Origin: Onthophagus taurus
Taxonomy: Eukaryota; Arthropoda; Insecta; Coleoptera; Scarabaeidae
Length of the DNA: 64,000 nucleotides
Assembly: GCF_036711975.1 (NCBI RefSeq)
Contig: NC_091971.1
Span: 24,063,501-24,127,500, forward strand
Direction: 5' to 3'
In this document: piece by piece, positions 23,875 to 34,556 of the stretch
How positions within the stretch are numbered: position 1 is the first letter of the stretch
How the letters are laid out: each line of letters begins with the position of its first letter
The notes under the pieces: generated by a model
Seen by the model: the letters and a program-made list of their open reading frames with translations, nothing else
The model's database searches: none
Told to the model about the DNA's origin: nothing
Made by a program: the position numbers and the translations under genes

Positions 23875-24258
23875 TTAATAAACCATATTCTTTTTACTTA
23901 TAAAATCAAGTTCATACAACTTATTCATTCTGGTTGCCATAGCAACTATTTTATTATTTTTAATAACTTTTCCTGTTCCTTTTTCAAATACTACAGTAAA
24001 ATTACTCATTTCTAATTTACGTACTGATAATAAGTTAATATCCAACCCCGGTACGATCAAACAATCTTTGATAGTTATTTTATGTTTTTGATCACTTACC
24101 ATTGATATTACGTTTAAATCGCCCATTCTTTTAGATATCAATTCCTCACCTGTCTTGGCTACTTTGATTCTTAAGGTGTGTCCAGACATTGCGCGGCATT
24201 CGCGCGCGGTAATAGCGCGCGGCGTGCCGCGCATATGCCGCGTAGCACTGCCGCGCAC
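23875..24258 (-). pseudogene. Copia protease C-terminal part
   Basis: From about codon 33 the frame is retroviral-type aspartic protease of copia: IKVAKTGEELISKRMGDLNV and IKDCLIVPGLDINLLSVRKL. The first codons (Arg-rich) belong to the inserted GC-rich MITE, not to copia. Confidence 0.8.
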
Positions 24259-24350
24259 ACGTTATTTGAATACGTCCAAACTGGCGCGCGGCAGAATTGT
24301 GTCCGACGAACGCCGCGCGTTGCTGCCGCGCAATGTCTTTTGACACACCT
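24174..24350. mobile_element. GC-rich MITE with TTA target duplication, inserted in copia
   Basis: 177 bp. Ends AGGTGTGTCCAGACATTGCG and, inverted, AGGTGTGTCAAAAGACATTGCG, with TTA at 24171-24173 and 24351-24353, the pattern of PIF/Harbinger. The interior is made of GCGCGGC/CGCGCGG blocks, very unlike the AT-rich surroundings. Insert plus duplication is 180 bp, so the copia frame is preserved across it, but the insert itself contains stops. Confidence 0.8.
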
Positions 24351-24966
24351 TTACATCTTTCTTTAGGTTTCTTATGTTCTTTAAATTCTTTTCTCCTTTA
24401 ATCAAATGTTCTGATGCTCCCGAATGCAGACACCAGTTTAGATTCATTCCATCAGTGTGTGCCGAAAAACTATATTCCACTTCTTCAGCGTCCGCAACAT
24501 TTGCTGCCTTTGTTATTCGTTCATTCTTTAATTTCCAACAATCAATCTTTTTGTGTCCGACTTTGCCACAATGATGACATTTGTATGAAAAGCTTTTCTT
24601 AATTTCATTTGACTTAAATTTGTTTTTATTTGCTGGTGTCGCAAATGCAACTGGTTGCGTTTCCATTTTACCATTTTGTTCTGTAGATCTCCGCTTGTTT
24701 TCTTCATCTTTCAAACGAGGTTTGACAAAACTCAAGCTAAGGTTCTCCGGAGAGAGTGTTTCTAACGCTATAACCACCACACCATAATCCACTGGCATCG
24801 TAAGTAGAAGATGACATACAATATTCAATTCTTCTAACGTGGCTCCCGTAGACTTAAGTTCCATGGTTTTACATGCGGGATCAAGCTTCATAGTTAGTAA
24901 TTCTTTTCTTAACAATAACTGATTAGCTATTCCTTTCTGTTCAAAATTAAGTTTAACGATTTCCAC
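24262..24966 (-). pseudogene. Copia gag C-terminal part with zinc knuckle, and protease start
   Basis: Contains KGIANQLLLRKELLTMKLDP of gag, the CCHC knuckle CHHCGKVGHKKIDC and then the protease active-site box, which reads WCLHSGASEHL. The catalytic Asp of D-S-G-A is His, so the protease would be inactive. The frame then runs into the MITE. Confidence 0.85.
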
Positions 24967-25030
24967 ATCTCATGTGCCGCATTTTTGTCTTTTATGTACT
25001 CGAGATGACTATCAGCTACTAATTGAGTGA

Positions 25031-25243
25031 TTAATGACTTACATTTTCTATCCATTTTTCAATTTCCTTTTCTTTTCTCGTCTTTTCATTTACTGTATCA
25101 TTAATTCCAACCTTATACTCTGCGGGCATTTCCTTTAAATTGTTTATACATTCTTTTTCTTCCAATAAAACCATTACCCGAAATTTCCAATTATCGAAAT
25201 TTGTTCCATCGAACAACGGATGCCTTCCTTTTTCTAGATCCAT
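25031..25243 (-). pseudogene. Copia gag start
   Basis: MDLEKGRHPLFDGTNFDNWK then VMVLLEEKECI is the usual copia gag opening. A frameshift near 25035 separates it from KCKSLITQLVADSHLEYIKD, which leads into the next gag segment. The ATG is about 100 bp from the primer-binding site. Confidence 0.85.
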
Positions 25244-25342
25244 GTTCTTTTCCCGCCAAATTTACTTCTAGCTAACCTCAAAATATATTTTTCCGTTTTG
25301 GGTTATTTTCCGTATGAGCTGCCGTAATCTGGGCCCATAACC

Positions 25343-25513
25343 TGATGAGACTTTGCTTCTAAATGAAAGTTTGGCGTTCGAACTAAACCCTTTATTCTTA
25401 CTAGAATGTTTTTACATTAATTTATTAAAAAGAACTTTAACAGTAAACTCGGCGTCTCTTTTTTTTTTTCGTTACACATTTTTTGTATATTAAGTTGCTT
25501 AACTTTTCTAACA
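25343..25513 (-). repeat. Copia 5' LTR
   Basis: 171 bp, TG...CA on the minus strand; pairs with 20825-20993. Immediately inside lies the tRNA-iMet-type primer-binding site. Confidence 0.9.
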
Positions 25514-25518
25514 TTTTC

Positions 25519-25995
25519 GATTTAAATTGTAGATTGTAGTAGAACTACAAACGGCAAAATGCAAAGTAATACGGGGTTGATTTTTTCAGCCTCTTGTAAT
25601 AACATTTTCGGCTTATAAAAATCGTCAAAAAGTGTCATTTTATTAACAACAGTTACCTGCCAAATTTCAATCTTCTAAATTCCTCCATAGTGGATATATT
25701 AAATAAAAACAATTTTTTCCCCTAACTTTAGAGTACTGTAACTCGGTGGGGAAGGGGTTTTGAACAAAAACTTATATGAAAGACTCTCTTTAATTTTTGC
25801 TGAAAAATCACTCCTTGAAATCTTTTGCATTAATTTAGAATCAGCCTGTATATTAATGAACTTTTTTAAGGTGACTTTATTATGTATAACAAAAAACATA
25901 ACAAATCCTGCTAACTACTTATAATTGCAAATTACAAATTACTTATGTTATAAAATAGTAACTTTATTGCTTATTTTAATTATGCATAGAAAGGG
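25519..25995. other. No feature seen
   Basis: AT-rich sequence without a coding signal; the small minus frame at 25699-25899 has no domain. Confidence 0.4.
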
Positions 25996-25999
25996 ACAC

Positions 26000-26165
26000 G
26001 ATTGCTGAAAAAACTAAAATGATTTTTGTTTATGGAGCAGTCAGAGATATTAATGATGCCCAAAATTTATTCGAACAAAGATTTCTAGACAGAAACATCC
26101 TATCTTGTGTAAGGTCTTCAATAGAGAAAAAGGCGGTACAAGAAATTCAATGTTTAAGCTGTTTT
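26000..26165 (+). pseudogene. N-terminal scrap of a mariner-like (DUF4817-type) transposase
   Basis: Reads TIAEKTKMIFVYGAVRDIND followed by AQNLFEQRFLDRNI, which fits the first helix-turn-helix of this family (EIxxMxxxYGExxxNxxxAxxLxxxRFPxR). Only the beginning remains. Confidence 0.55.
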
Positions 26166-26574
26166 ACATTGCCATAAATTTCACCCGTACGCTCTTTGCA
26201 TCAAGAGCTTCGGGAGAATGATATCCAAAAGCCAATTTCATTTTGTCATTGGATACACATATGCTTTATTGATTACTAGAAAATTCTTATTGGTTACGTG
26301 AAATGAATTACTAAGCAGTTAATATATTGTGCAGGATTATAGGTAATTTTTCAATTGGCCTTTTCTTCGAAAAGCCATGCTTATCAAAAAACATGTACCC
26401 ATTGAAAAGCATACTTAAGGTCGCCGTTCAATCATGTGATGTTCGCAAAAGTGCAAAAAAAATTTGTATAGTTCCGCTGTTTGTTAAAAGAGGTCGTCCT
26501 GAGCTCAATTCAGTTAAATTCAGTTATTCATAGCGACGCTTTTTTATATCAGCTTACAATTAGTCATCCTACCG

Positions 26575-27440
26575 TTGAATGATTTTATTCGTTGGAGAAT
26601 ATATTCCGGTGTAGTCTTACGCGATTCCTATTCTCGATATTATTTGGTGTTTTTTTCGTGTTTTTTTGGTGTTCGAATGCCTTTTGGTTTGCGAAATGCC
26701 GCACAAATATTTGAGAGATTTATCAATGAAGTTCTTACTGGCCTAACTTTCCACCAGCGGCTTTCTTCTCTAAAAAGATGACCAATGGTCAAATGAAATA
26801 TTCCACATTCGATAGAGAACTGCTAGCTATATATCTAGCAGTTAAACATTCTACCTCTAATAAACGCATTGTTTTCAAACATTGAAAAAACCCCAAAACA
26901 AACTCGATATATCAACTATATAGTTGAATTTACCTCCGAGATATTATATATCAAAGGCAAATTCAACACAGTCCCGGATGCATTATCAAGAGTTGACATC
27001 AATACCTTAACTTCTGACTATCCCTCGGAGACAATAATAGGAAACGCACAAAATTTAGATAAAGAACTAAAATTTCTACTTCAAAAACAAAATCTAAATT
27101 TAAACAAAACTTTCCATTTATCTAAGATTAGATCATCCACCTCTAACTTAGATCTTTGGTACGAGAATTCTTTTACACGTCCTAGATTATATATATATAT
27201 ACCTATGAAATTCCGAAATATCATTTTCGACAAATTTCATTTTCTAACACATTTAGGTTTCAAAACCACCTTAAATAATATCAAAAATCGTTTCTTTTGG
27301 CCACATTTAACCAAGCAAGTAAAATCATGGTGTAAAACTTGCATACCTTGCCAGAAAACTAAAATCCAAGATACACAAAATCTTGAGGTTTGAAGGCCCT
27401 TTTAAAGTTATTAAACGCTTTCAAAAAAACTTTATTATTT
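26575..27440 (+). pseudogene. Gypsy/Ty3 pol remnant
   Basis: Patches of pol in order: RT (FFGVRMPFGLRNAAQIFERF), RNase H (MKYSTFDRELLAIYLAVKH), the end of RNase H (YIKGKFNTVPDALSRVD), then the integrase zinc domain with HFLTHLGFKTTLNNIKNRFF and CKTCIPCQKTK (26869-27393). In a shifted frame it jumps to FEGPFKVIKRFQKNFII, the integrase C-terminal part, so the D-D-E core is deleted. The RT catalytic YxDD is also absent. The right side is cut off by the palindrome that starts at 27443. Confidence 0.85.
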
Positions 27441-27888
27441 TAACTAGTCTACAAAAAAAAACATAAAATGTACATTTGACGCCACTGTATTTTTCTTATG
27501 TAGTTTGGTTCCCTAAACCCAAACATCACATTTAAAGTTTTTTCTATGGATACCATTTGGAGATATGATTTTTTTTAGGGGTAATTTGATTATTTGCAGC
27601 AAATCTCGAGTTAGAGATGACTGAGCTGGTCGTGCTATTCATCAAACTAAAGAGTATTGTATAGCCAATAAATGGCATTAATACTTATTCCAATCGGTTT
27701 GGTAGTTTTAAAACAATGTGAAAAGGGATTTTTTTAGACGAAATGTTAACCAAACATTCATTCGATATCCTTGAAGACTCCGTAAAGTTTGCTCTTTTAA
27801 GAAGACAAAAAGGTACGCAGGATGATGGACTATGGAGAAATTACTAAAAATTATGATCTTCTATATGTAAGAGCACAGCTTTTTCCTG

Positions 27889-28565
27889 TACAGGGTGTCC
27901 CAATTTCGTTGTACGCATAGGCTATCTCCAAAACTAAAAGAGATAGAAAAGAAGTAGCTTACATGTCGTAATCTCGTTTTTCGAGAAAATGCTAATGCCG
28001 AAAACTGCGAACAGCTATCGTCTTTTGTTTTCGCCCTATCGGCAAAAATTGAAAATTTTGCAAAAACGACAATCACGAATATATCACTTATTATCAAAGA
28101 TGGAGTATTATAAATAAAACATTATATGGGCAACTTTTTACGAAGAATTCAGTGAACTTTCTTTTTGTAAATGGAAACCATAGTTGGGTATGAGCTAAAA
28201 TAAATTGTCATTTTCCTCTGATAACAAATATATATAGTTTGCTGGGTATATTTCTTATAGTTATTGAATAATTAACAAAAATTCTTTTTGTTCTATCTGA
28301 AACTAATGTATGTATTTAAAAGTTAATGTTGCTATAGTGATAACCATACATACTATGATGGAAAATAATGTATCAGATAATTACCAAAGTTTGTATTTAA
28401 AAATTCGCTAACAAATCTGGTATTATGTGCTGGAATGTATAACAAAACTGAATAAAACTTTACAATGAATTTCGAAAATTATGAAAAATGTAACATGATG
28501 GAATGCTATATGTTATCAGATAAGAATGCGACGTTAGCTGCGGAATTATATTTCTCAAGGTATCC
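27889..28565. mobile_element. Mariner family A, internally deleted copy
   Basis: Starts TACAGGGTGTCCCAATTTCG and shares with 53080 onwards the blocks GCTAATGCCGAAAACT and GGAGTATTATAAATAAAACA. At about 28220 it carries AACAAATATATATAGTTTG uninterrupted; in the copy at 53 kb this exact site holds a gypsy. Its right part matches, inverted, transposase-region DNA at 59300-59440. No usable ORF. Confidence 0.7.
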
Positions 28566-28975
28566 GAGCTGTGCTCTCACATATAGAAGATCATAATTTT
28601 TGGTAATTTTTCCACCGATTCTCATCCTGCGTACCTTGTTGTCTTCTAAAAAGAGCAAACTTTACGTAGAAGGTGAAAAAGAATTTTTTGCGACTCCCCA
28701 CGGATATTGAATGAATTTTTGGTTCACATTTTGTCCAAAAAATATCCCTTTTTCACATATTATGGGCCATTGTTTTAAAACTACCGAACCGATTGGAATA
28801 AGTATTAATACCATTTATTGGCTACACAATAGTCTTTAATTTGATGAATAGCACAACCTGATCTGTTATATCTAACTCGAGATATCCTGCAAATAGTTAA
28901 CTAACCACTAAAAAGATCATAGCTCCAAAACGTATCCATAGAAAAAATTTTAAATGTGATTTTTGGGTTTAGGGC

Positions 28976-29617
28976 AAGGACAGTAGAATCTAACAGGACT
29001 GCTACATCTATTGTTGTGACAACCTGCCCGCAAACTACGTCATACCATTTGCCACGCCCAGCTCTATGCGTTTTCTGTGGTTTTAGAGGTTATATCGTAG
29101 ACATATTCGTATTATTTTTGAAGTTTTATGTTTTTACACAAGGACAGTAGAATCTAACAGGACTGCTACATCCATTGTTGTGACAACCTGCCCGCAAACT
29201 ACGTCACATCATTTTCCACGCCCAGCTGTTGTTATGGTCTATGCGTTTGCTGTGTTTTTAGAGGTTATATCCTAGACTTATTCATATTATTTTTGAAGTT
29301 TTATGTTTTTAGACGTATTAATGTCTATCATATAACCTCTAAAAACACAGACAGTTACCAGGCGTGGCAAATAGTGTGACGTAGAGTGCGGGCAACCAAT
29401 CCGTAGTGGACTACAAAAATACAATGGATGTAGCAGTCCTGTTAGATTCTACTGTCCTTGGTTTTTACACGTATTAATGTTTATCATATAACCTCTAAAA
29501 ACACAGACAGTTACCAGGCGTGGCAAATAGTGTGACGTATAGTGCGGGCAACCAACCCGTAGTGGACTACAAAAATACAATGGATGTAGCAGTCCTGTTA
29601 GATTCTACTGTCCTTGG
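28976..29617. repeat. Four-unit array, two head-to-tail copies facing two inverted copies
   Basis: A unit of about 150-170 bp beginning AAGGACAGTAGAATCTAACAG and ending near GTTTTTAGAGGTTATAT...TTTTATG appears directly at 28976 and 29141, then inverted ending at 29458 and 29617. Each unit also contains CCTGCCCGCAAACTACGTCA and CCACGCCC. The array therefore has the order A-A-A'-A' and both outer ends are the same inverted terminus. It interrupts the arm of the surrounding palindrome within GGGTTTAGG. Confidence 0.85.
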
Positions 29618-29692
29618 GTTTAGGGGACCAAACTACATAAGAAAAATACAGTGGCGTCAAATGTATATTTTATGAATTTTTTCTTGTAGACT

Positions 29693-31140
29693 AGTAGATC
29701 AGTTAATATTTGATCGATTACCACCAGCATTTATGGCTAACGATAAACTTGAAATTGCTTCTAATCAAAATTCAATTCCAAATAACTCTTTAAGAATACG
29801 TTTTCAAAATCGAAATATTTATAACTACTTGATTTACATTTCATTGTTAACCTTATTTCTTCTTGGAAGGGGGAGTATTTGTAGTGTCATATCTACAAAA
29901 TCCATTTCCTAAATCCAAGATGCCACCATATATTTTTCCTTCGTCAAACAAAAAGATTTAGGGACCTTGTTTTTTTAAAACTATATCTTGGCAACAAAAA
30001 TTTGTTATTATATAAAATTATTCATTCTTTTCAATAAACTCATAGAAGACACACGTGTATAAAACTGCTTGACTAATTTAATTTTGATTAAATGTTTTAT
30101 TAATTATGATGGGAAAATAAAATCTATTAACATTCAATACATCACGAAACTGTTCAAAGTTAAAATAATAAAGCAATATTTTATTCTTTAAATATCGCCA
30201 TCTATAAGACGGTTGCCAAAATACCAAAGTTAGGTTGTTCAGTAGATTCCTTTACATATTTCAATAATTACGTGAATATTGCACATTTTTAGATAAAACA
30301 CAATCCTGAGATAACAACAAATCTATTATACTTGTATTGTCACGGAATCTCTTCTTATATTACACATCTAGTGAATGAAGCATTGTCACCTCGTTTAAGT
30401 GCTTAATTTGTCATAAAAGTCAGTTTTTATTACACCCTTTTTATGACAAAGTTTAGTAATTTATTATTGTTAATATAACAACTATTTTATAAAATAAATT
30501 ATGTCATTCACTACTACAATATGTGTACTTCAATCCTGTGTATTTACTTTTCTGTAATAATTTGGCAGAAAGTCATAAATGTGTTAGAAAGTAACCTCTA
30601 TAGGCCTATATGGGCCCATATAAAAATGACCATTGAACGGTGACCTTAACAATTGAAAAATATTGATGGCGCTTCTAATATACAATAAAAATCGTTCAGA
30701 ATACTTTCCCCCTTTATACGATGAAAGTTTTATTTCAAACTTTTTTGATAAAATTGATGTTTTATGAGTTATTAGTAGTCTCAATTTGAATGCCTTACTC
30801 GGTATATAAAATATAGTCTTTTAAACAAACTTAAAACCTGTTCATACACCTACTTCAAAAAATTTGGCGTCTACAATTCGGTACCTACCGACGAATAGTC
30901 TCCAACAATTCGGTATTATTCTCGAAGGACACATTATCGATTTTTTTCTATGCAAGAAATACTAAAATATATGCAACTTATTTTACGTTTTTCGTAGAAT
31001 ACGTTAAGGCGCGTATAGTAAAATTTAAATTTTTATGAATGGCGACACATAAATTACCCTGTCATCTGGCTATCATGAACACAAACTAACATCGGTTGAA
31101 TAACTATGTATATCTATAAACAAGGATATTATGTTATATT
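29693..31140. other. AT-rich, no gene recognised
   Basis: No open frame with a recognisable domain and no repeat terminus that I could pair. Confidence 0.45.
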
Positions 31141-31510
31141 TTTCTTCCAATGACGTCACGTTTCCCACCTCACCCCGCCAACGTCAACTTGTTCGAGTTG
31201 GATAACCTTATAACCACAGCCGTGATGTTTCGGGCTGTTGATGTCACCATCTGTATAGAGCAGCAAACGGGTTATAGCGTAGTAGTAACATGCTTCTATC
31301 GAGCATATCGATGTGCCGCAACGTAACGATACTGGTTGAATGCTGGCAACCAGTGGCGTGGTATACTATATGTGGCGTGATGTGGTCCATGGGGCCCGAG
31401 TCTCTACCGTAAATCGACGAGCCGCCAATGAGTTGCCCGACAACGTCGTGGCTCTGCTTATAACCAATACTCAACGGACCTTGGTTGATACCGGCTATAG
31501 TAAAACGGAC
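31141..31510. other. Less AT-rich segment of unknown nature
   Basis: Noticeably higher GC than its neighbours, opening with a TGACGTCA near 31151. Both strands are open (plus 31340-31573, minus 31244-31597), but neither translation resembles a family I know. It leads directly into the dispersed repeat at 31495. It may be the body of an unidentified element. Confidence 0.35.
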
Positions 31511-31735
31511 TCCATAATCGTTTTTCTCATGCCAAAAAGCCTCTGTATACCAAATTTGAATAGAATCGGTTGAAATACACGTGTAATATTGAATCAAAAT
31601 TAATTAAAAAATTTAACTTAAACAACCTGTATCTTCAAAACAAAGCGTTTGTCGACCTATGTTTATATGAAGTTTTTGTGTTAATTTTAAAAGACCTATC
31701 GACTGTTAAAATCCTGCTACAAAAACCTGAAACAA
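31495..31735 (+). repeat. Dispersed repeat, copy 1
   Basis: About 240 bp from CTATAGTAAAACGGACTCCA to CCTGCTACAAAAACCTGA, matched by 44164-44403 at roughly 90 percent in the same orientation. Nature unknown. Confidence 0.75.
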
Positions 31736-31994
31736 CAAGCTGTAACTCTGTTATTTACATTCCCATTTTCATGAAACAGATATCAAATGAAATGGTTTTA
31801 TAAATACTATAAATCATGCTACAAATAAATTTTTTCCAACGCCATCTTCAATTTCAACCGATTATAAACTTTTGTTTTTCAAATTGCTGCTTATATTTTT
31901 CTTCACGTCATTGGATAGAGAATTTTTTCCTGAATCCATTGATGTACAATACATCCATTTTAAATAAAATTTACCCCACAAACTATATATATTG

Positions 31995-32379
31995 GTTATC
32001 AGAGGAAAATAACAAATTATTTTAGGTCATAGCCAACTATGGTTTCCATTTAAAAAAATAAAGTTACGTCTAAAATCTCGAAAATAAAAGTTGAGACAAA
32101 AATTCTAGCTACGCCACTGAATTCTTCGTAAAAAGTTGCCCATATAATGTTTTATTTATAATACTCCATCTTTGATAATAAGTGAAATATTCGCGATTGT
32201 CGTTTTCGCAGAATTTTCAGTTTTTGCCGATAGGGCGAAAACAAAAGACGATAGCTGTTCGGAGTTTTCGGCATTAACATTTTCTCGAAAAACGAGATTA
32301 TGACATGTAAGCTACTTTTTTTCTATCTCTTTTAGTTTCGGAGATAGCCTATGCGGATATCGAAATTGGGACATCTGTA
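31995..32379. mobile_element. Mariner family A, right-end fragment
   Basis: Inverted relative to the family-A starts: runs from GGTCATAGCCAACTATGGTT to GAAATTGGGACATCTGTA, its terminus. Only the last 385 bp are present. The adjoining foldback begins at the TA of its end. Confidence 0.7.
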
Positions 32380-33555
32380 TACAGGCTGTATCTGAATGAC
32401 TGCAACAAATTTCAAGGGGTGATTCTTTAGTGAATTTTAAGGGTACTTTAATATATGAACCATGGGTCACTTCGGCTCCCCTAAGGAGCTACACCCCTCC
32501 AAAAATGGCAGAAAATTTTGGTTTAATTTTTTTTTCTCAAAAACCATAAACGCTAGGAAAATGAAATTTGGGGAATATGTTTAACTCATAAGAGGGCATG
32601 TCTAAACTACTAAACGTAACCACCCCTTTGCATTTTTGCTAAAATTTTTGTTATGCAGATGATAAATACATTAGAAATATTTTACATAGATAGATGAAAG
32701 TATTCTAAAACTTTTTTGTCTCTCTGAAATTTTACCAAAAACGACTAATTTTTGAGAAAAAATATAGTAAAGCAAACACTGCCCGTTAAACAACGGGGTT
32801 GTCGATCAAAAGTTGGAATGAATTTTGAATGAAAAAATCTTAGTAGGCTTTGCAATCTTTGCCAGAAATATTTTTGACGTTTAAATGTCAGTTTTTCTTA
32901 CTATTATTATTGTTTTTCAAATTAATTTTTGAATAAAGTTCTATCGCATTTACGCTCGTTCACTCGACGTTTCAAAATTTTAAATAAAACAATAATAAAG
33001 TAAAAAAACCACTGATATTTAAACGTCGAAAATATTTCTGGCAAAGATTGCAAAGTCTACTAAGATTTTTTCATTAAAAATTCATTCCAACTTTCGATTA
33101 ACAACCCTACAGCTTAACAGTTAGTGTTTGCTTAATTATTTTTTTTCTCAGAAATTATTAATTTTTAGAAGAACATCAGAGAGACAAAAAGTTTTAGAAT
33201 AGTTTTATCTATCTAACTGAAACTTTTCCAATGTATTTATCATCTTCATAAAAAAAATCTAAGCATAAATTGAACGGGGGTGGTTACGTTTAGTAGTTTA
33301 GAAGGGTAGGTTGAAAGTACAAATAGCATCAAAACGTGCCCTATTATGAGTTAAACATATTCCCTAAATTTCATTTTCCTAGCGTTTATGGTTTTCAAGA
33401 AAAAAAAATTAAACCAAAATTTTCCGCCATTTTTGGAGGGGTGTAGCTCCTTAGGGGAGCCGAAGTCGCCCATGGTTCATATATCAAAGTACCCTTAAAA
33501 TTCACTAAAGAATCACCCCTTGAAGTTTGTTGCAGTCATTCAGATACAGCCTGTA
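32380..33555. mobile_element. Large foldback element, 1.18 kb
   Basis: Left end TACAGGCTGTATCTGAATGA and the exact complement at the right end. The arms (about 530 bp each) pair almost along the whole element around a 100-bp loop near 32950. Pairing blocks include GGCTCCCCTAAGGAGCTACA with its complement, and TTATGGTTTTCAAGAA with TTTCTCAAAAACCATAA. No ORF. The TACAGG end groups it with the mariner-like foldbacks of this window. Confidence 0.85.
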
Positions 33556-34228
33556 TATTTATATTTTACTATTTGCATTGAGCCTGTCGATCTAGATAGT
33601 TTCATTCAAATTTCCCGCCAAAAGAAGGTTTTTGGAGAATGCTCTGATTGGTTGAAGTTAAAATGTGGGCGTGGCCAGAACCTCGAAAGGAGGTAGTGGT
33701 GGGGATAAAAAGTAAATAGTTTTGGACCCCAGTGTTAAATCTTATGGGATTTTGGTCCAGAATGCCCATAGCTATAAGCGCGCTATTTATCGCTCAACAG
33801 ATGTGCGTTCCACTGTCCACCGCTAGGTGACGTCACACGAGCTAGGCAACCAACAACTCTAGCCATCGTTACTCCGCTAGGTGGCGCCTCATGAGCTAGG
33901 TAACCAACAATACTACTACATTTGAATAAAATTTATTCGTAATTTCCTGCGCACGCGCATTCAAGCAACGTGAGGCACGCCTTTAAGCGCTCAGCAAATT
34001 AAAATTTTAAAAATATAACAGTCCGTCAGGTAAATTTATTTTATTCATTAAATATATTATTTTTTTTATTAAATGTATTATTCCTCTTATCTAATCTTCG
34101 CACATTTCCTACCGCATATTTCCTGCGATTCGTTAACGCGTCAATCACCGCCGCACTCGAAATACCTGATTCAGTCCGTTTTTAACCGCTGATTCGTCTA
34201 GTTTGTAAATCATGATATAAAAGAAAAT
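33556..34228. other. Unassigned; contains a partial direct duplication
   Basis: CCGCTAGGTGACGTCACACGAGC at about 33820 and CCGCTAGGTGGCGCCTCATGAGC at about 33873, each followed by TAGG(C/T)AACCAACAA, form a diverged tandem pair of about 55 bp. The rest is AT-rich without coding pattern. The segment ends with the gypsy target duplication AAAAT at 34224-34228. Confidence 0.5.
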
Positions 34229-34533
34229 ATTACATTACTTGTTTAAAAAAAAGAATGAAATAAGTCTTTATTAATAAACAAATGGCTACAAAAGCAATAA
34301 TTTTGTATAATTGTTTCTTTACGCGGGTTCGTCCGAATTATCTCACACGAAACGAGTTCGTCAAAGATTAAGAATAAACTAAACCAAATTTCACTCTTGC
34401 AACCGTCCTATAGCGTTTTAGAGTAGAACCGGGCTTCGGCGACGCTAAGTCGTAAAGACAGATGTTGCATTACTCGCACGAAACCGATCGATAAATCTAA
34501 AACTTCTTCCCTCTTTGTTCTTCTCTTGCTACA
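34229..34533 (-). repeat. Gypsy 3' LTR (34-39 kb element)
   Basis: On the minus strand begins TGTAGCAAGAGAAGAACAAA. Differs from its partner only in TTAATAAACA versus TTATTAAACA as far as I can see. Confidence 0.93.
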
Positions 34534-34556
34534 GGCTCCCCCTCTGGTTCACCATT

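Larger units (their letters stand above)
20825..25513 (-). mobile_element. Ty1/copia retrotransposon, decayed
   Basis: 4689 bp on the minus strand, with LTRs 20825-20993 and 25343-25513 and a 5-bp target duplication TTTTC on both sides. Next to the 5' LTR the internal part starts GGTTATGGGCCCAGATTACGG, a primer-binding site of the type used by copia-like elements that prime from the initiator-Met tRNA. The 3' LTR is preceded by the purine tract TGGGGGG. Order gag, protease, integrase, RT, RNase H marks copia. It is dead: frameshifts in gag and RT, a mutated protease motif and a missing YVDD. It carries two later insertions, a solo LTR and a MITE. Confidence 0.93.
27443..29692. mobile_element. 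Complex nested palindrome
   Basis: Outer left arm 27443-27880 pairs with 28567-28975 plus 29618-29692. The pairing is visible as ACTAGTCTAC...GGTTCCCTAAACCC against GGGTTTAGGGGACCAAAC...GTAGACTAGT, and ATGATCTTCTATATGTAAGA against its complement. Two other elements are inserted: a family-A mariner fragment in the loop (27889-28565) and a four-unit palindromic array in the right arm (28976-29617). No coding capacity of its own. Four insertion events or rearrangements must be invoked. Confidence 0.8.

Noticed and set aside
25343..25375. Hammerhead ribozyme (CTGATGAG...GAAA) at the copia LTR edge
   Set aside because: The bases between the two core motifs do not form a stem II, and flanking stems are absent. 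Chance match.
31244..31597. Minus-strand ORF of 117 codons as a gene
   Set aside because: No domain, overlapping open frame on the other strand, and part lies in a dispersed repeat.
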